NCBI RefSeq assembly: GCF_001523745.2
Contig: NZ_CP013386.1
Location: 806,001 to 870,000 of the forward strand
Origin: Burkholderia mayonis
Lineage (GTDB): Bacteria; Pseudomonadota; Gammaproteobacteria; Burkholderiales; Burkholderiaceae
Length of the DNA stretch: 64,000 nucleotides
Direction of reading: 5' to 3'
Shown here: positions 35,318 to 45,067 of the stretch, piece by piece
How positions within the stretch are numbered: the stretch's first letter is position 1
Layout: each line of letters begins with the position of its first letter
The notes under the pieces: generated by a model
What the model saw: the letters and a program-made list of their open reading frames with translations, nothing else
Database searches by the model: none
What the model was told of the DNA's origin: nothing
Program-made: the position numbers and the translations under genes

Positions 35318-36550
35318 ATGATCCGTGTCCGCGATTCGATCGTGTCGCTGTGCGGCGTCGTCGCCGGGCAGATCGCGCTCTTCGGCTGTATCTCGCTGAT
35401 CGGACGCTTTCAGGGGCCGGAGGCGCTCGGCCACTTCAACTATCTGCTCGCGCTGGCGACGTTCGCTGGCACGTTGTTCGCGTGCCGCTACGAGCTCGCC
35501 TGCGTGAGCGACAGCCCGGCCGATTCGTTCAACGCGTTCGTCAACGTGATGGCGCTGAGCGTCGCGTTCGTCGCGCTCGGCTGCGCGGCGATCTTCATCA
35601 CGGGTCACACGGAGCTGTACGTCGCCGCCGCTTACGGTTTTGCGATGTTCGTCCAACTGGCGGCGGGCGGCTATCTGAACAGCCTGAGACGCTATGGCTG
35701 GATCGCCGCGAGCCGGATTGCCGTGAACGGGTCGTTTCTCGTCTGCATCGCCGCCACGGTGTTCCTGCCGGCGCTCGGGCCGATCGACGCATTCGGCGCA
35801 TATACGGCGGTGACGGCGCTCGTCGCGCTGCTGCTGCTGATCGCAGTCGCGCTGCACGGCAAGCGGCGCGGCTATTCGTTTGCCGTGACGCGCGCGTTCT
35901 TCGTCGAGCACAGCCGGTTCGCGAAGTACATCCTGCCTTCGACGCTCTGCGGTTCGGTGCTGACCTATGCGCTCGCGATCGTGATTCCACATTGGTTCGA
36001 TGCGCAGAGCGCCGGCTATTTCGCGGCCGCGTACCGGCTCGGATTCTTTCCCGTGTCGCTGATCGCGCAGAGCCTGGGCGGCGTATTCCGGCGCGATGCG
36101 ATGGCCGCGATGGCGCGCGACGACGCGCGCGCGATGGTGCCGAAAGTGTTCGGCGCATATGCGCGATCGCTCGCGCTGCTCGCGGCGGGCTATGCGGCAG
36201 GCGGCGCGCTCTTGTTCGGCCCGCTCGTCGAACTCTTTTTCGGCGCGCGCTGGAGCGGTGCGATCGCATTCTTCCAATGCATGATCCCGCTCTTCGCATT
36301 CCAGATGATCTACGTGCCGCTGTCGCAGATCTTCCTTGCGGCGCGCGCGCAGCGCGTCGATTTCCTGTTTCAGCTCGGGTCTGGCGCCGTGCTCGCCGGC
36401 GCGCTGTGTACGGCGAAGCTCGCGAACCTGTCGGTACTCGCGAGCGTGCGCTTGTTCTCGTTTTCCGGCGCCGTGCTGATGATCGCCGGCATCGCGCTGA
36501 CGTTCGGCGTGATGAACGGCAGCGTGTCGCGTCGGCGTGCCGGCGCATGA
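35318..36550 (+). CDS. wzx: Polysaccharide flippase (Wzx/PST family)
   Basis: 410 residues, about 12 TM helices, starting MIRVRDSIVSLCGVVAGQIA. The ribosome site GAGGGGG lies about 9 bp upstream; reading from 35246 would add a non-membrane extension. The family pattern (FNYLLALATFAGTLFACRYE, central ILPSTLCGSVLTYALAIV, and SAGYFAAAYRLGFFPVSLIA) is that of the MOP-superfamily flippases, which carry undecaprenyl-linked repeats to the periplasmic face. With the Wzy-like gene at 25965-27176 and wzc it makes a complete Wzx/Wzy system. Confidence 0.88.
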   Translation: MIRVRDSIVSLCGVVAGQIALFGCISLIGRFQGPEALGHFNYLLALATFAGTLFACRYELACVSDSPADSFNAFVNVMALSVAFVALGCAAIFITGHTELYVAAAYGFAMFVQLAAGGYLNSLRRYGWIAASRIAVNGSFLVCIAATVFLPALGPIDAFGAYTAVTALVALLLLIAVALHGKRRGYSFAVTRAFFVEHSRFAKYILPSTLCGSVLTYALAIVIPHWFDAQSAGYFAAAYRLGFFPVSLIAQSLGGVFRRDAMAAMARDDARAMVPKVFGAYARSLALLAAGYAAGGALLFGPLVELFFGARWSGAIAFFQCMIPLFAFQMIYVPLSQIFLAARAQRVDFLFQLGSGAVLAGALCTAKLANLSVLASVRLFSFSGAVLMIAGIALTFGVMNGSVSRRRAGA

Positions 36551-36582
36551 CGTTTCTTCCATTTTTTTGTTGAGCGCAGATC

Positions 36583-37779
36583 ATGATTGTCGTCGTCGTC
36601 GATTCCATGGAGCGTTATTACTTCGCCGCGCGGCTCGTGAAGTCGATCAGAAAGGAGTTCGATTTTCTGTTCGCGACGAGCGAGCCGGTCGCGCATCTGA
36701 TGGCGCTGGGTGCGGGATTCCGGTCGGTCTATTTGCGGCGCGGCGCGCAGGCATCCGCCGCGCGCGATGCCGCAGGCGCGATCCGTTCCGACGCGTCGAT
36801 CGAAGTGCTGAACGGGCAGATGACGCCCGAGCTCGCACGCGCCGACGCGACGGCGATCTTCGCGGCGATGTCCGGCCTATTTCGCCGCCATCTGATTTCG
36901 CAGTGCCTGATGTGGAACGGTCAGCAGCTCGTCTGCCGCGCGGTTGCGCATGCGTGCGCGGCGCACGGGATTCCGGCGAAGTTCGTCGAAATCTCGAATC
37001 TGCCGGACAAGCTGTTCGTCGACCGGCTCGGCGTCAACGCGCTGTCGTCGATCAGCCGCAACCCGGCTGTGATCGACGCGCTGCCGATGCCGACCGAAGA
37101 CGCGCATCGCCGCTGGCTCGCGCGCTACGAACGATACAAGGCAAGGCCGCTGCCGCAGGCGCGCACGTCGTGGAAGCGCAAGGCGGTATCGGCCGTCAAC
37201 TATGCGCTGAAGCTCGCAACGCGCGGCGTCGCGCGCAAACGTTTGAACACGGTGCGCGCGACGAATGGGACGGTTGCGCCGACTCAGGCGAAAGCGTTGA
37301 CGGTGAAGGAGCTGTCGGCGTTGCGCTACGTGTTCCTGCCGCTGCAAGTGTCCGGCGATACGCAGATCAAGCTGCATTCGGATGTCGACAATCTGAAGGC
37401 GATTCGGCTCGCGTTCGAGCACGCGGCGAACGAGTGCGCGGATCTGATCGTCAAGCTGCATCCGGCCGAGTGCGACACCACGGTGATCGACGAAGTGCTG
37501 CGCATGCAGCGCGTTTATCATTTCGACCTCGTCACGTCGCCGACCACCGATCTCATCAAGCATGCGCATTCGGTCGTCACGATCAATTCGACGGTCGGAC
37601 TCGAGGCGCTCCTGTACGGCAAGCCGGTCGTGTCGCTCGGCCGCTGCTTCTACAAGGAATTCGATCGCACGCGGCTCCTCAAGTACATCCATTCGTTCCT
37701 GATCGACGGAATCGATTATTTCGGCACGGGCGAGATCGCGCCGCGCGCGGCGAGGAACGTGTTTTCGATGAAGCACTGA
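36583..37779 (+). CDS. KpsS/KpsC-family (Capsule_synth) glycosyltransferase, probable beta-Kdo transferase
   Basis: 398 residues. Signatures of the PF05159 family, as also seen in wcbO in this window, are present: YVFLPLQVSGDTQI (about residue 245), DLIVKLHPAECDT (about 287), and VVTINSTVGLEALLYGKPVV (about 328). KpsS/KpsC-type proteins are retaining beta-Kdo transferases. The gene lies in the same operon as kdsA-kdsC-kdsD and as a Wzx/Wzy system, so it is the best candidate for adding beta-Kdo to the exopolysaccharide repeat. It ends one base before the acetyltransferase gene starts. Confidence 0.8.
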   Translation: MIVVVVDSMERYYFAARLVKSIRKEFDFLFATSEPVAHLMALGAGFRSVYLRRGAQASAARDAAGAIRSDASIEVLNGQMTPELARADATAIFAAMSGLFRRHLISQCLMWNGQQLVCRAVAHACAAHGIPAKFVEISNLPDKLFVDRLGVNALSSISRNPAVIDALPMPTEDAHRRWLARYERYKARPLPQARTSWKRKAVSAVNYALKLATRGVARKRLNTVRATNGTVAPTQAKALTVKELSALRYVFLPLQVSGDTQIKLHSDVDNLKAIRLAFEHAANECADLIVKLHPAECDTTVIDEVLRMQRVYHFDLVTSPTTDLIKHAHSVVTINSTVGLEALLYGKPVVSLGRCFYKEFDRTRLLKYIHSFLIDGIDYFGTGEIAPRAARNVFSMKH

Positions 37780-37780
37780 C

Positions 37781-38311
37781 ATGCGCACGACCTTGAAACA
37801 GACGATCGAAGCAATCGTCGACGATTGCCGGCGCAACGCGTTCTTCAAGACGCGCTGCGTCGTCGTGTTCTTCCGGATCGCGAACTATCTCGCGTGCCGC
37901 AGCAAGCTGACGCTCGCGTTTGGCGCGCCGGTGATCGCGCTCTACATCGTCGTCTGCGACTGGATCATGGGCATCGAGATCCCGGTCAAGACGAAAATCG
38001 GCAAGGGTCTCACGCTGTATCACGGCACGGGGCTCGTCATCAACGGCTATTGCAAGATCGGCGAGCGCTGCGTGATGCGGCACGGCGTGACGATCGGCAA
38101 CACGCTGCGGCCCGACGGCACATACAGCGGCGTGCCGACCGTCGGCGACGACGTCGAGTTCGGCGCGCACAGCGTCGCGCTCGGCGAGATTCGGATCGGC
38201 AACCGTGCGCGCGTCGGCGCAGGCGCCGTCGTGCTGCGGGACGTGCCGGACGGCGGCGTCGCGGTGGGCGTGCCGGCGCGCGTGCTCGAGAAGGAGAAGG
38301 GCACAGCATGA
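37781..38311 (+). CDS. Hexapeptide-repeat (serine acetyltransferase-like) O-acetyltransferase
   Basis: 176 residues. A left-handed beta-helix is seen from about residue 65: IEIPVKTKIGKGLTLYHGTG, VINGYCKIGERCVMRHGVTI, GDDVEFGAHSVALGEIRIGN, RARVGAGAVV, ending VGVPARVLEKE. The short helical N-terminus resembles CysE-like colanic-acid/exopolysaccharide acetyltransferases. It probably O-acetylates a sugar of the repeat, in line with the 2-O-acetyl-galactose described for the acidic exopolysaccharide of the B. pseudomallei group. It starts at 37781, two bases after the previous stop, and overlaps the next gene by 4 bp. Confidence 0.88.
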   Translation: MRTTLKQTIEAIVDDCRRNAFFKTRCVVVFFRIANYLACRSKLTLAFGAPVIALYIVVCDWIMGIEIPVKTKIGKGLTLYHGTGLVINGYCKIGERCVMRHGVTIGNTLRPDGTYSGVPTVGDDVEFGAHSVALGEIRIGNRARVGAGAVVLRDVPDGGVAVGVPARVLEKEKGTA

Positions 38312-39252
38312 AGGTATTCATCCTCCACCCTGGCAAGGCGAACTACCCGGAAATCGCCGCGTACCGGGATTTTCTCGGCCAGCGCGGATTCGAGGTGCAC
38401 GACGGCGATGCGAACGCGTATGCGCAGTTCGGCAACCGAAGCAACTGCATCCTGTGGTGCATCATGGGCTTCTATCGTTCGCTGCCGCCCGCGCGGTTCG
38501 TGATTCACGACTACCGATCGCTGTCGGTCGGCCGGCTCGCGGCCGTCAAGGATGCGGTCAAGCGCGCGTTGAACGCGAGGCCGGATCTGCGAATCTTCCA
38601 GAACGAGCGGATGCGCGACGCGATGGCGTTTTGCGACGGCGTGCCGTCGCTGCTGCTGCCGATGGGCGTGCCGGACTGGATCTTCGGGATCGCGAACGAA
38701 CCGGCGGGCGACGGCCCGGCCGGACGCTTCTGCTACATCGGCGAGATGAGCCGCGAGCGTGGCTTTCACGAGGTGCTGGCCGCGTATCGCGACGCGCCGC
38801 GCACGGCGCGCGACACGCTCGTGCTGGTCGGCCAGCCGGAGCCGGAAATTCACGACGCATTCCGGCACGTCGAAGGCATCGAGTTCGTCGGACGCGTGCC
38901 GCAGCGCGACGCGCTCAAGATCGTGCAGCGTTCCGAATATGCGGTCTGCTATTTCCCGTATCATCGTCCGCACTGCTATCAGACGCCGACGAAGCTGCTC
39001 GAATACGCGGCGCTTGGCAAGAAGATCGTCTGCAACGATGCGCCGTCCAATGTCGAGGCGGTGAAGGCGCTCGGCATCCGGTCTCACGTCACGGGTGCAT
39101 CGATATTCGACGAGTTGCTGCCGTTGGCGCAGCTCCACGCGCAGCGCAACGATCCCGCGCGGCTGAAGCGGCTCGGATGGACCGCGGTGATCGCGCAATC
39201 GGGCGTGTCCGCGCATCTCGACGCGGTGTCTTCGATGCGAGGTGCGCGATGA
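38308..39252 (+). CDS. GT4-like glycosyltransferase (first of two)
   Basis: 314 residues from the ATG at 38308, which overlaps the acetyltransferase stop; GAGAAGGAGAAGG upstream is a very good ribosome site. The frame extends back to 37825 but that is antisense-free shadow of the previous gene. GT-B features: FCYIGEMSRERGFHEVLAAY, LVLVGQPEPEI, VEGIEFVGRVPQRDALKIVQ, then TPTKLLEYAALGKKIVCNDA with the acceptor-sugar nucleotide Glu. It likely adds a galactose residue of the repeat. It overlaps the following transferase by ATGA. Confidence 0.82.
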   Translation: MKVFILHPGKANYPEIAAYRDFLGQRGFEVHDGDANAYAQFGNRSNCILWCIMGFYRSLPPARFVIHDYRSLSVGRLAAVKDAVKRALNARPDLRIFQNERMRDAMAFCDGVPSLLLPMGVPDWIFGIANEPAGDGPAGRFCYIGEMSRERGFHEVLAAYRDAPRTARDTLVLVGQPEPEIHDAFRHVEGIEFVGRVPQRDALKIVQRSEYAVCYFPYHRPHCYQTPTKLLEYAALGKKIVCNDAPSNVEAVKALGIRSHVTGASIFDELLPLAQLHAQRNDPARLKRLGWTAVIAQSGVSAHLDAVSSMRGAR

Positions 39253-40415
39253 CGGCCGACGTCGCGGAAAAACGGTGCCGCGCGATGCCGTCGAAGGATG
39301 GTGCGACGCGAGGCGGGCGCGCGCGGATGAAGATCGTCCAGGTTCTCGAATCGAGCGCGACGGGCACGTTGTCGATGGTGTGCCTGATCGCGAATCGCTT
39401 CGCGCGCGAGGGACACGACGTGCACGTAGTCTATTCGATCCGGCCCGATACGCCCGCGGATTTTCATGCGCTGTTCGACGCGACGGTCAAGTTGCGCCAC
39501 ATCCAGATGAAGGGTGTGCCGCTGCTGCCGGCATTGCTCGAACTCCGGCGCACGCTAATCGGCATCGGGCCGGACGTCGTGCATCTGCATTCTTCGTTCG
39601 CGGGATTCCTCGGGCGAATCGCGTCGCTGTTCGCGTTGCGGCAGGCGGCGTTCTTCTACAGCCCGCACTGCATCTCGTTCATGCGCCGCGACATTTCGGC
39701 GCTGAAGCGGCTGGCGTTCGTCGCGCTCGAACGGATCGCGTGCGTGAAGCGTTGCCTCTATATCGCTTGCTCGGACAGCGAACGCGATGCGGTTCGCGCG
39801 CACTTGCGGCAGCCGGTCGTGGTGGTCGAGAACGCGGTCGGCGCAATGCCGTCGCCCGCGAACGCCGATTCGGCCGATACGCGCGAGCCGGTGATGCGGG
39901 TCGCGACGGTCGGCGGCATCCGCCCGCAGAAGAATCCGCGGCTGTTCGCCGAGATCGCGCGCCGCTTGCAAGGCTCGAGCATGCGTTTCATCTGGATCGG
40001 CGACGGCGACGCCGCGCTCAAGACGGAACTGCGCTACGCCGGCGTCGAGGTCGCCGGCTGGCTCGGCCGAGCGGAAGTCGTCGCAGGATTGCGGCGCGTG
40101 GACGTATATTTGTCGACGTCGTCATGGGAGGGCATGCCCGTGTCGGTCATCGAAGCGATGCTGCTCGGCTTGCCTGTCGTCGCGTCGGCATGCGCGGGAA
40201 ACGTCGATGTCATACGGCATTTGCAAACTGGCGCGATATTTCGCGGCGCCGAAGACGCGGTCGAACTGCTCGCGTCGATCGAGCGCGATGCGGCGCTGCG
40301 CGCGCGCCTTGCCGTCGCGGCGCGACGCGAAGCCCGCGAGCGCTTCGGCGAAGAACGCTTTTTCCGGCAACTGGCGCCAGTCTACGCGGCGCATCTTGCG
40401 CGCGCGTCTCGATGA
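39249..40415 (+). CDS. GT4 glycosyltransferase (second of two)
   Basis: 388 residues from the ATG at 39249 (ATGA overlap). The conserved protein begins at MKIVQVLESSATGTLSM, residue 27, so ATG 39327 may be the real start. The N-terminal Gly-loop region, DVVHLHSSFAGFLGRI, VGGIRPQKNPRLFAEI, FIWIGDGDAALK and VYLSTSSWEGMPVSVIEAML (E-x7-E) define a group 1 family enzyme. It is probably a galactosyltransferase of the exopolysaccharide repeat. It is followed by 79 bp before kdsA, the longest gap in this part of the operon. Confidence 0.85.
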   Translation: MTADVAEKRCRAMPSKDGATRGGRARMKIVQVLESSATGTLSMVCLIANRFAREGHDVHVVYSIRPDTPADFHALFDATVKLRHIQMKGVPLLPALLELRRTLIGIGPDVVHLHSSFAGFLGRIASLFALRQAAFFYSPHCISFMRRDISALKRLAFVALERIACVKRCLYIACSDSERDAVRAHLRQPVVVVENAVGAMPSPANADSADTREPVMRVATVGGIRPQKNPRLFAEIARRLQGSSMRFIWIGDGDAALKTELRYAGVEVAGWLGRAEVVAGLRRVDVYLSTSSWEGMPVSVIEAMLLGLPVVASACAGNVDVIRHLQTGAIFRGAEDAVELLASIERDAALRARLAVAARREARERFGEERFFRQLAPVYAAHLARASR

Positions 40416-40491
40416 TTCGCCGTCCCGAACGCGGGCCTGCCGTGCGAAATCGCCGCGCAGCGCGTACGGGACGATTTATTCGGAGATTTGA

Positions 40492-41885
<1,394 letters not shown>

Positions 41886-41993
41886 TCTCGCGGCGCGGTA
41901 CGTTGCCGCTCCGGTGTGCTGCGCCAAGTCCACGAATGCGGACTCGCTCGAATACATCCAATAACACGGCTCATGGCCTTCGATTGCTCTCCG

Positions 41994-42929
41994 ATGAACC
42001 ATCACAACTATCTTGATTCCGCGCGACAAGTCTTCGACATCGAATCGCGGGCGCTCGCGGGCTTGTCCGCTCGCATCGGCGAGTCGTTCGGCGACGCAGT
42101 CGACGCGATCCTGCATTCCAGCGGCCGCGTAGTCGTGTGCGGGATGGGCAAATCCGGAATCATCGGGCGCAAGATCGCGGCGACGCTCGCGAGCACCGGC
42201 ACGCCGAGCTTCTTCATGCATCCGGGGGAGGCGTATCACGGCGACCTCGGCATGGTGACGTCGGCCGACACGTTTCTCGCGATCTCGTATTCGGGCGAAA
42301 CCGATGAGGTGATCAAGCTGATTCCGTTTCTGAAGAGCAACCGCAACCATCTCGTCGCGTTGACGGGCAACGCGCGATCGACGCTCGCGAAGGCGGCGCA
42401 CAGCCATCTCGACGTCGGCGTCGAGCAGGAGGCGTGTCCGCTTCAGCTCGCGCCGACGTCGTCGACCATGGCGGCGCTCGCGATGGGCGACGCGCTGGCC
42501 GTCACGCTGATGAAGGCGCGCGGCTTTCGGCCGGAGAACTTCGCGCGGTTTCATCCGGGCGGCTCGCTTGGCCGCCGCCTGCTGTCGAAGGTCGACGACG
42601 AAATGGCCGCGCACGACTTGCCGTTCGTCGACGCGAACGCGCAGGCGATCGACGTGCTGCAGGCGATGACGCGTGGCCGGCTCGGGCTTGCGATCGTTCG
42701 ATGCGAAACGGGCTGGGGGATCATCACCGACGGCGACATCCGGCGCGCAGTCGAGACACATGGCGATGCGTTGTTTCGCCGTGTCGCGGCGGATCTGATG
42801 TCGATCGATCCGGCGATGGTGCGCGTCGGCACGCGCGTCGAGGACGCATTGCTGCTGATGGAGGCGCGGCACATCAACGCGCTGCTCGTGTTCGACGGCG
42901 ACGACGTCGTCGGCGTGTTCAAGAAGTAG
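41994..42929 (+). CDS. kdsD: D-arabinose 5-phosphate isomerase (KdsD/KpsF type)
   Basis: 311 residues. An N-terminal SIS domain (VVVCGMGKSGIIGRKIAATL; HPGEAYHGDLGMV; ISYSGETDEVIKLIPFLKSN) is followed by two CBS units from about residue 200 (FVDANAQAIDVLQAMTRGRL; MVRVGTRVEDALLLMEARHI). It converts ribulose 5-phosphate to arabinose 5-phosphate, the KdsA substrate. The start is uncertain between 41994 (MNHHNYLDSARQVF, best fit to the family) and 41973 (seven extra residues). It is the last gene of the operon. No kdsB is in the cluster, so CMP-Kdo activation probably uses the LPS enzyme. Confidence 0.94.
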   Translation: MNHHNYLDSARQVFDIESRALAGLSARIGESFGDAVDAILHSSGRVVVCGMGKSGIIGRKIAATLASTGTPSFFMHPGEAYHGDLGMVTSADTFLAISYSGETDEVIKLIPFLKSNRNHLVALTGNARSTLAKAAHSHLDVGVEQEACPLQLAPTSSTMAALAMGDALAVTLMKARGFRPENFARFHPGGSLGRRLLSKVDDEMAAHDLPFVDANAQAIDVLQAMTRGRLGLAIVRCETGWGIITDGDIRRAVETHGDALFRRVAADLMSIDPAMVRVGTRVEDALLLMEARHINALLVFDGDDVVGVFKK

Positions 42930-42947
42930 CGAAATTAACGGGCAATG

Positions 42948-42982
42948 GCCGGACATTTCGCGATCCGTATGAAACGTCCGGC
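42948..42982 (+). terminator. Hairpin behind kdsD
   Basis: Inverted repeat GCCGGAC-A-TTTC / GAAA-C-GTCCGGC: arms of 12 with one mismatch, loop of about 11 nt, starting 18 bp after the kdsD stop. No U tract follows, so it may terminate weakly, protect the mRNA end, or be a rho-dependent pause. Confidence 0.4.
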
Positions 42983-43114
42983 GCTTCATGGAACGATGAA
43001 TGCATGAGCGATGCAGAATTTTCTCATGCGGGAAGCCGCGGTTCGTTCGTCGAGCGTCGTCGCTGCAACGGATGCGCGCGCTTCGCTTGTGAGCCGCCGA
43101 CGGGCGGCACGTAA

Positions 43115-43195
43115 GGCACATACGGCACATACGGCACATACGGCACATACGGCACATACGGCACATACGGCACATACGGCACATACGGCACATAC
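43115..43195. repeat. 9-bp tandem repeat (GGCACATAC x9, VNTR)
   Basis: Nine perfect head-to-tail copies of GGCACATAC at 43115-43195, flanked by degenerate copies (GGCACGTAA at 43106, GGCGCGCCG at 43196). The unit is three codons. A minus-strand 68-codon ORF (43024-43230, GTG start, no ribosome site) would encode a run of Tyr-Val-Pro repeats ending in a basic tail. A plus-strand ORF (43011-43235) reads His-Thr-Ala repeats. Neither has family support. The array lies 51 bp beyond the galU stop and is likely to vary in copy number between strains. Confidence 0.95.
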
Positions 43196-43245
43196 GGCGC
43201 GCCGTCGCGCCGCATCCGCCGCTCGCGCACAATGAACGCAGCGCG

Positions 43246-44130
43246 TTACGCCGCGACGAGCTCGGGAAAGCGCTCGCTCAGATACTGCTCGAATTCGGTC
43301 GCGACTTCCGGATGACGCAGCGCGAACTCGACGGTCGCCTTCAGATAGCCGATTTTGCTGCCGCAATCGAAGCGCGCGCCGTCGTACCGATAGGCGAGCA
43401 CCTGCTCGTCCTTCAGCAGCGACTGAAGCGCGTCGGTCAACTGCAGCTCTCCGCCGGCGCCGGGCTTGAGCGAGCGCAGATGATCGAAGATCCGCGGCTT
43501 CAGCACGTAGCGCCCGACGACGCCGAAGTTCGACGGCGCAACCGCAGGCTCGGGCTTTTCGACGATTCCCGACAGCTTGAAGAGGTCGTCCTCCCAACGC
43601 TTGCCGTCGATCACGCCATACGATTTCGAGTGTTGCAACGCGATCTCTTCGACGCCGACGACCGACGTGTGATAGTGATTGAACACGTCGATCATCTGCC
43701 GCAGCACGGGCGGGCGGCCGTCGAGCAGATCGTCCGCGAGCACGACGGCGAACGGACTGTCGCCGACGAGCTTCTCTGCGCACAACACCGCGTGGCCGAG
43801 GCCGAGCGCTTCGGCCTGGCGCACATAGAAGCAGTCGACGTTGCGCGGCTTGATGCTGCGCACGAGCGACAGCAGCTTCTCTTTGCCGCGCGCTTCGAGT
43901 TCTGCCTCGATCTCGTACGACTTGTCGAAGTGATCCTCGATTGCGCGCTTGCTTCGGCCGGTGACGAAGATCATCTCGGTGATGCCGGCCGCGATCGCTT
44001 CCTCGACCGCGTATTGGATCAGGGGTTTGTCGACGACCGGCAACATTTCCTTCGGACTCGCTTTCGTCGCGGGCAGAAAGCGGGTGCCGAGGCCGGCAAC
44101 GGGAAATACGGCTTTTGTGACTTTCAGCAT
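43246..44130 (-). CDS. galU: UTP--glucose-1-phosphate uridylyltransferase
   Basis: 294 residues. Nucleotidyltransferase motif AVFPVAGLGTRFLPATKASP (uridylyl binding), KEMLPVVDKPLIQYAVEEA, catalytic region PFAVVLADDLLDG, and GIVEKPEPAVAPSNFGVVGR. It makes UDP-glucose, the precursor of UDP-galactose for polysaccharides and LPS. It is transcribed toward the exopolysaccharide cluster, with its promoter presumably in 44131-44400. The size is normal and no lesions are visible. Confidence 0.96.
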   Translation of the reverse strand: MLKVTKAVFPVAGLGTRFLPATKASPKEMLPVVDKPLIQYAVEEAIAAGITEMIFVTGRSKRAIEDHFDKSYEIEAELEARGKEKLLSLVRSIKPRNVDCFYVRQAEALGLGHAVLCAEKLVGDSPFAVVLADDLLDGRPPVLRQMIDVFNHYHTSVVGVEEIALQHSKSYGVIDGKRWEDDLFKLSGIVEKPEPAVAPSNFGVVGRYVLKPRIFDHLRSLKPGAGGELQLTDALQSLLKDEQVLAYRYDGARFDCGSKIGYLKATVEFALRHPEVATEFEQYLSERFPELVAA

Positions 44131-44833
44131 CGAGCGTCGAACCTTCCATCGAAGAAGTTAAACGTTTGCGCGCGAGCCGGCGGGACGCTCTTATGAACGA
44201 ACGACGCCGACGACTTGTGCGTGGTAAAGCGATGGTAGGGCCGTTCGAATTGTTTGGCTACGCTAAATATAGGTTCAATCGGACAAACTTCTCGCGATGT
44301 CGATTCAATCAAATCTGCGAAGGGATTTGCGAAGCGAAACGTTGTAGGACGCAACGGCGTGTGCGATGCGCGTGTTCGGTGCGAGGATGTCGCGAAGTGT
44401 GCGGCTCGATGCGAACGAAAAAAAGGCCCGCCTGCAACGGCGCGTGCAGGCAGGCCAATTCCGAACTATCGGAAGGTTCGCCGCCCGGGGGAGCGGCTGA
44501 CCAGGAGCGAGTATGACGGTGGACGCGCAAGCACGCCTATCGATCTGTCTGATTCGGCGTAGCAATTGACCGATGGTTACTGCAAGTCGGTCGCAGACGA
44601 CATGTCGATGCGGGGCGCACGTTGTATCGATGACGTCTTCGGGCGGCCCATGAGACGCCATGGCGTCTCGGATGCGCTAGCGACTCGCCATTTGTCGGAG
44701 CGCGGCGGCATTTTGTCGGATGGCCGCGATCCGCATGCGTTAGTCTGCGCTTGCGGACGTGCATTGGATAAACCATCGCGTCTGCGCGAACGTTTGCGGC
44801 GTCGTGCGCGTTCATCATCGAAACGGGGCAGGC
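44131..44833. other. Intergenic region between galU and the FlhD-like gene
   Basis: 703 bp with no credible coding gene. On the minus strand it holds a strong intrinsic terminator (44418-44456) pointing toward galU and, 5' of that terminator, 100-300 nt of non-coding sequence that may be a small RNA. TATATT (minus strand, 44266-44271) is a possible -10 for galU, with a poor -35. A second small hairpin (CCGATAGTTCGG) lies just ahead of the terminator. Confidence 0.5.
44418..44456 (-). terminator. Strong intrinsic terminator on the minus strand without an obvious gene upstream
   Basis: On the minus strand: GGCCTGCCTGCA, an 8-nt loop, TGCAGGCGGGCC, then seven T. The stem is 12 bp with one mismatch and the T tract is uninterrupted, which is textbook form. 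The nearest upstream gene on the minus strand is tRNA-Met, 1.6 kb away, so an unannotated transcript (sRNA) probably ends here. Confidence 0.8.
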
Positions 44834-45067
44834 ATGGAAGGAAAAAGGGACGTGCTCGAAGAGATCGCGGAATTCAATCAGCGGTATCTCCGGCTCGCGC
44901 AGCGTCTGCTGAACGAGAACGGCGAGCGAGGCCAGTCGATGCTGGGCATATCGGACGAACTGGCGGCGCGTCTTGTCGCGATGACGCGTGCCCAACTCGA
45001 ACAACTCGCTGAAGGCGGCGAGCTCGTTTGTCAATTTCGTCTGGATGCGATGCCCGGGCGGGCGTGA
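44834..45067 (+). CDS. Short FlhD-like orphan regulator
   Basis: 77 residues from ATG 44834 (GGGGCAGG 5 bp upstream): the body reads IAEFNQRYLRLAQRLLNENG, then MLGISDELAARLVAMTRAQL, EQLAEGGELVCQFRLDA. This follows the FlhD pattern over the first two thirds of that protein (INLSYLLLAQRLI..., LGI..E.A..L..LT..Q...LAE...LVC.FR.D), including the Cys that forms the intersubunit disulfide in E. coli FlhD. It stops about 40 residues before the end of normal FlhD, lacking the C-terminal helices, and no flhC is adjacent. It could be an independent modulator of flagellar genes or a truncated paralogue. Confidence 0.7.
   Translation: MEGKRDVLEEIAEFNQRYLRLAQRLLNENGERGQSMLGISDELAARLVAMTRAQLEQLAEGGELVCQFRLDAMPGRA

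Noticed and set aside
32408..36562. A 1384-codon minus-strand frame opposite wzb-wzc-wzx
   Set aside because: It is the antisense shadow of three genes with unmistakable motifs. Its peptide is Arg/Glu/His-rich without structure.
43115..43195. CRISPR array
   Set aside because: Units are 9 bp, perfectly contiguous and without spacers, and there are no cas genes. It is a simple VNTR.
43024..43230. A Tyr-Val-Pro repeat protein gene behind galU
   Set aside because: The only start is a GTG without a ribosome site, and the peptide is almost entirely the repeat. I keep it as a possibility under the repeat, not as a gene.
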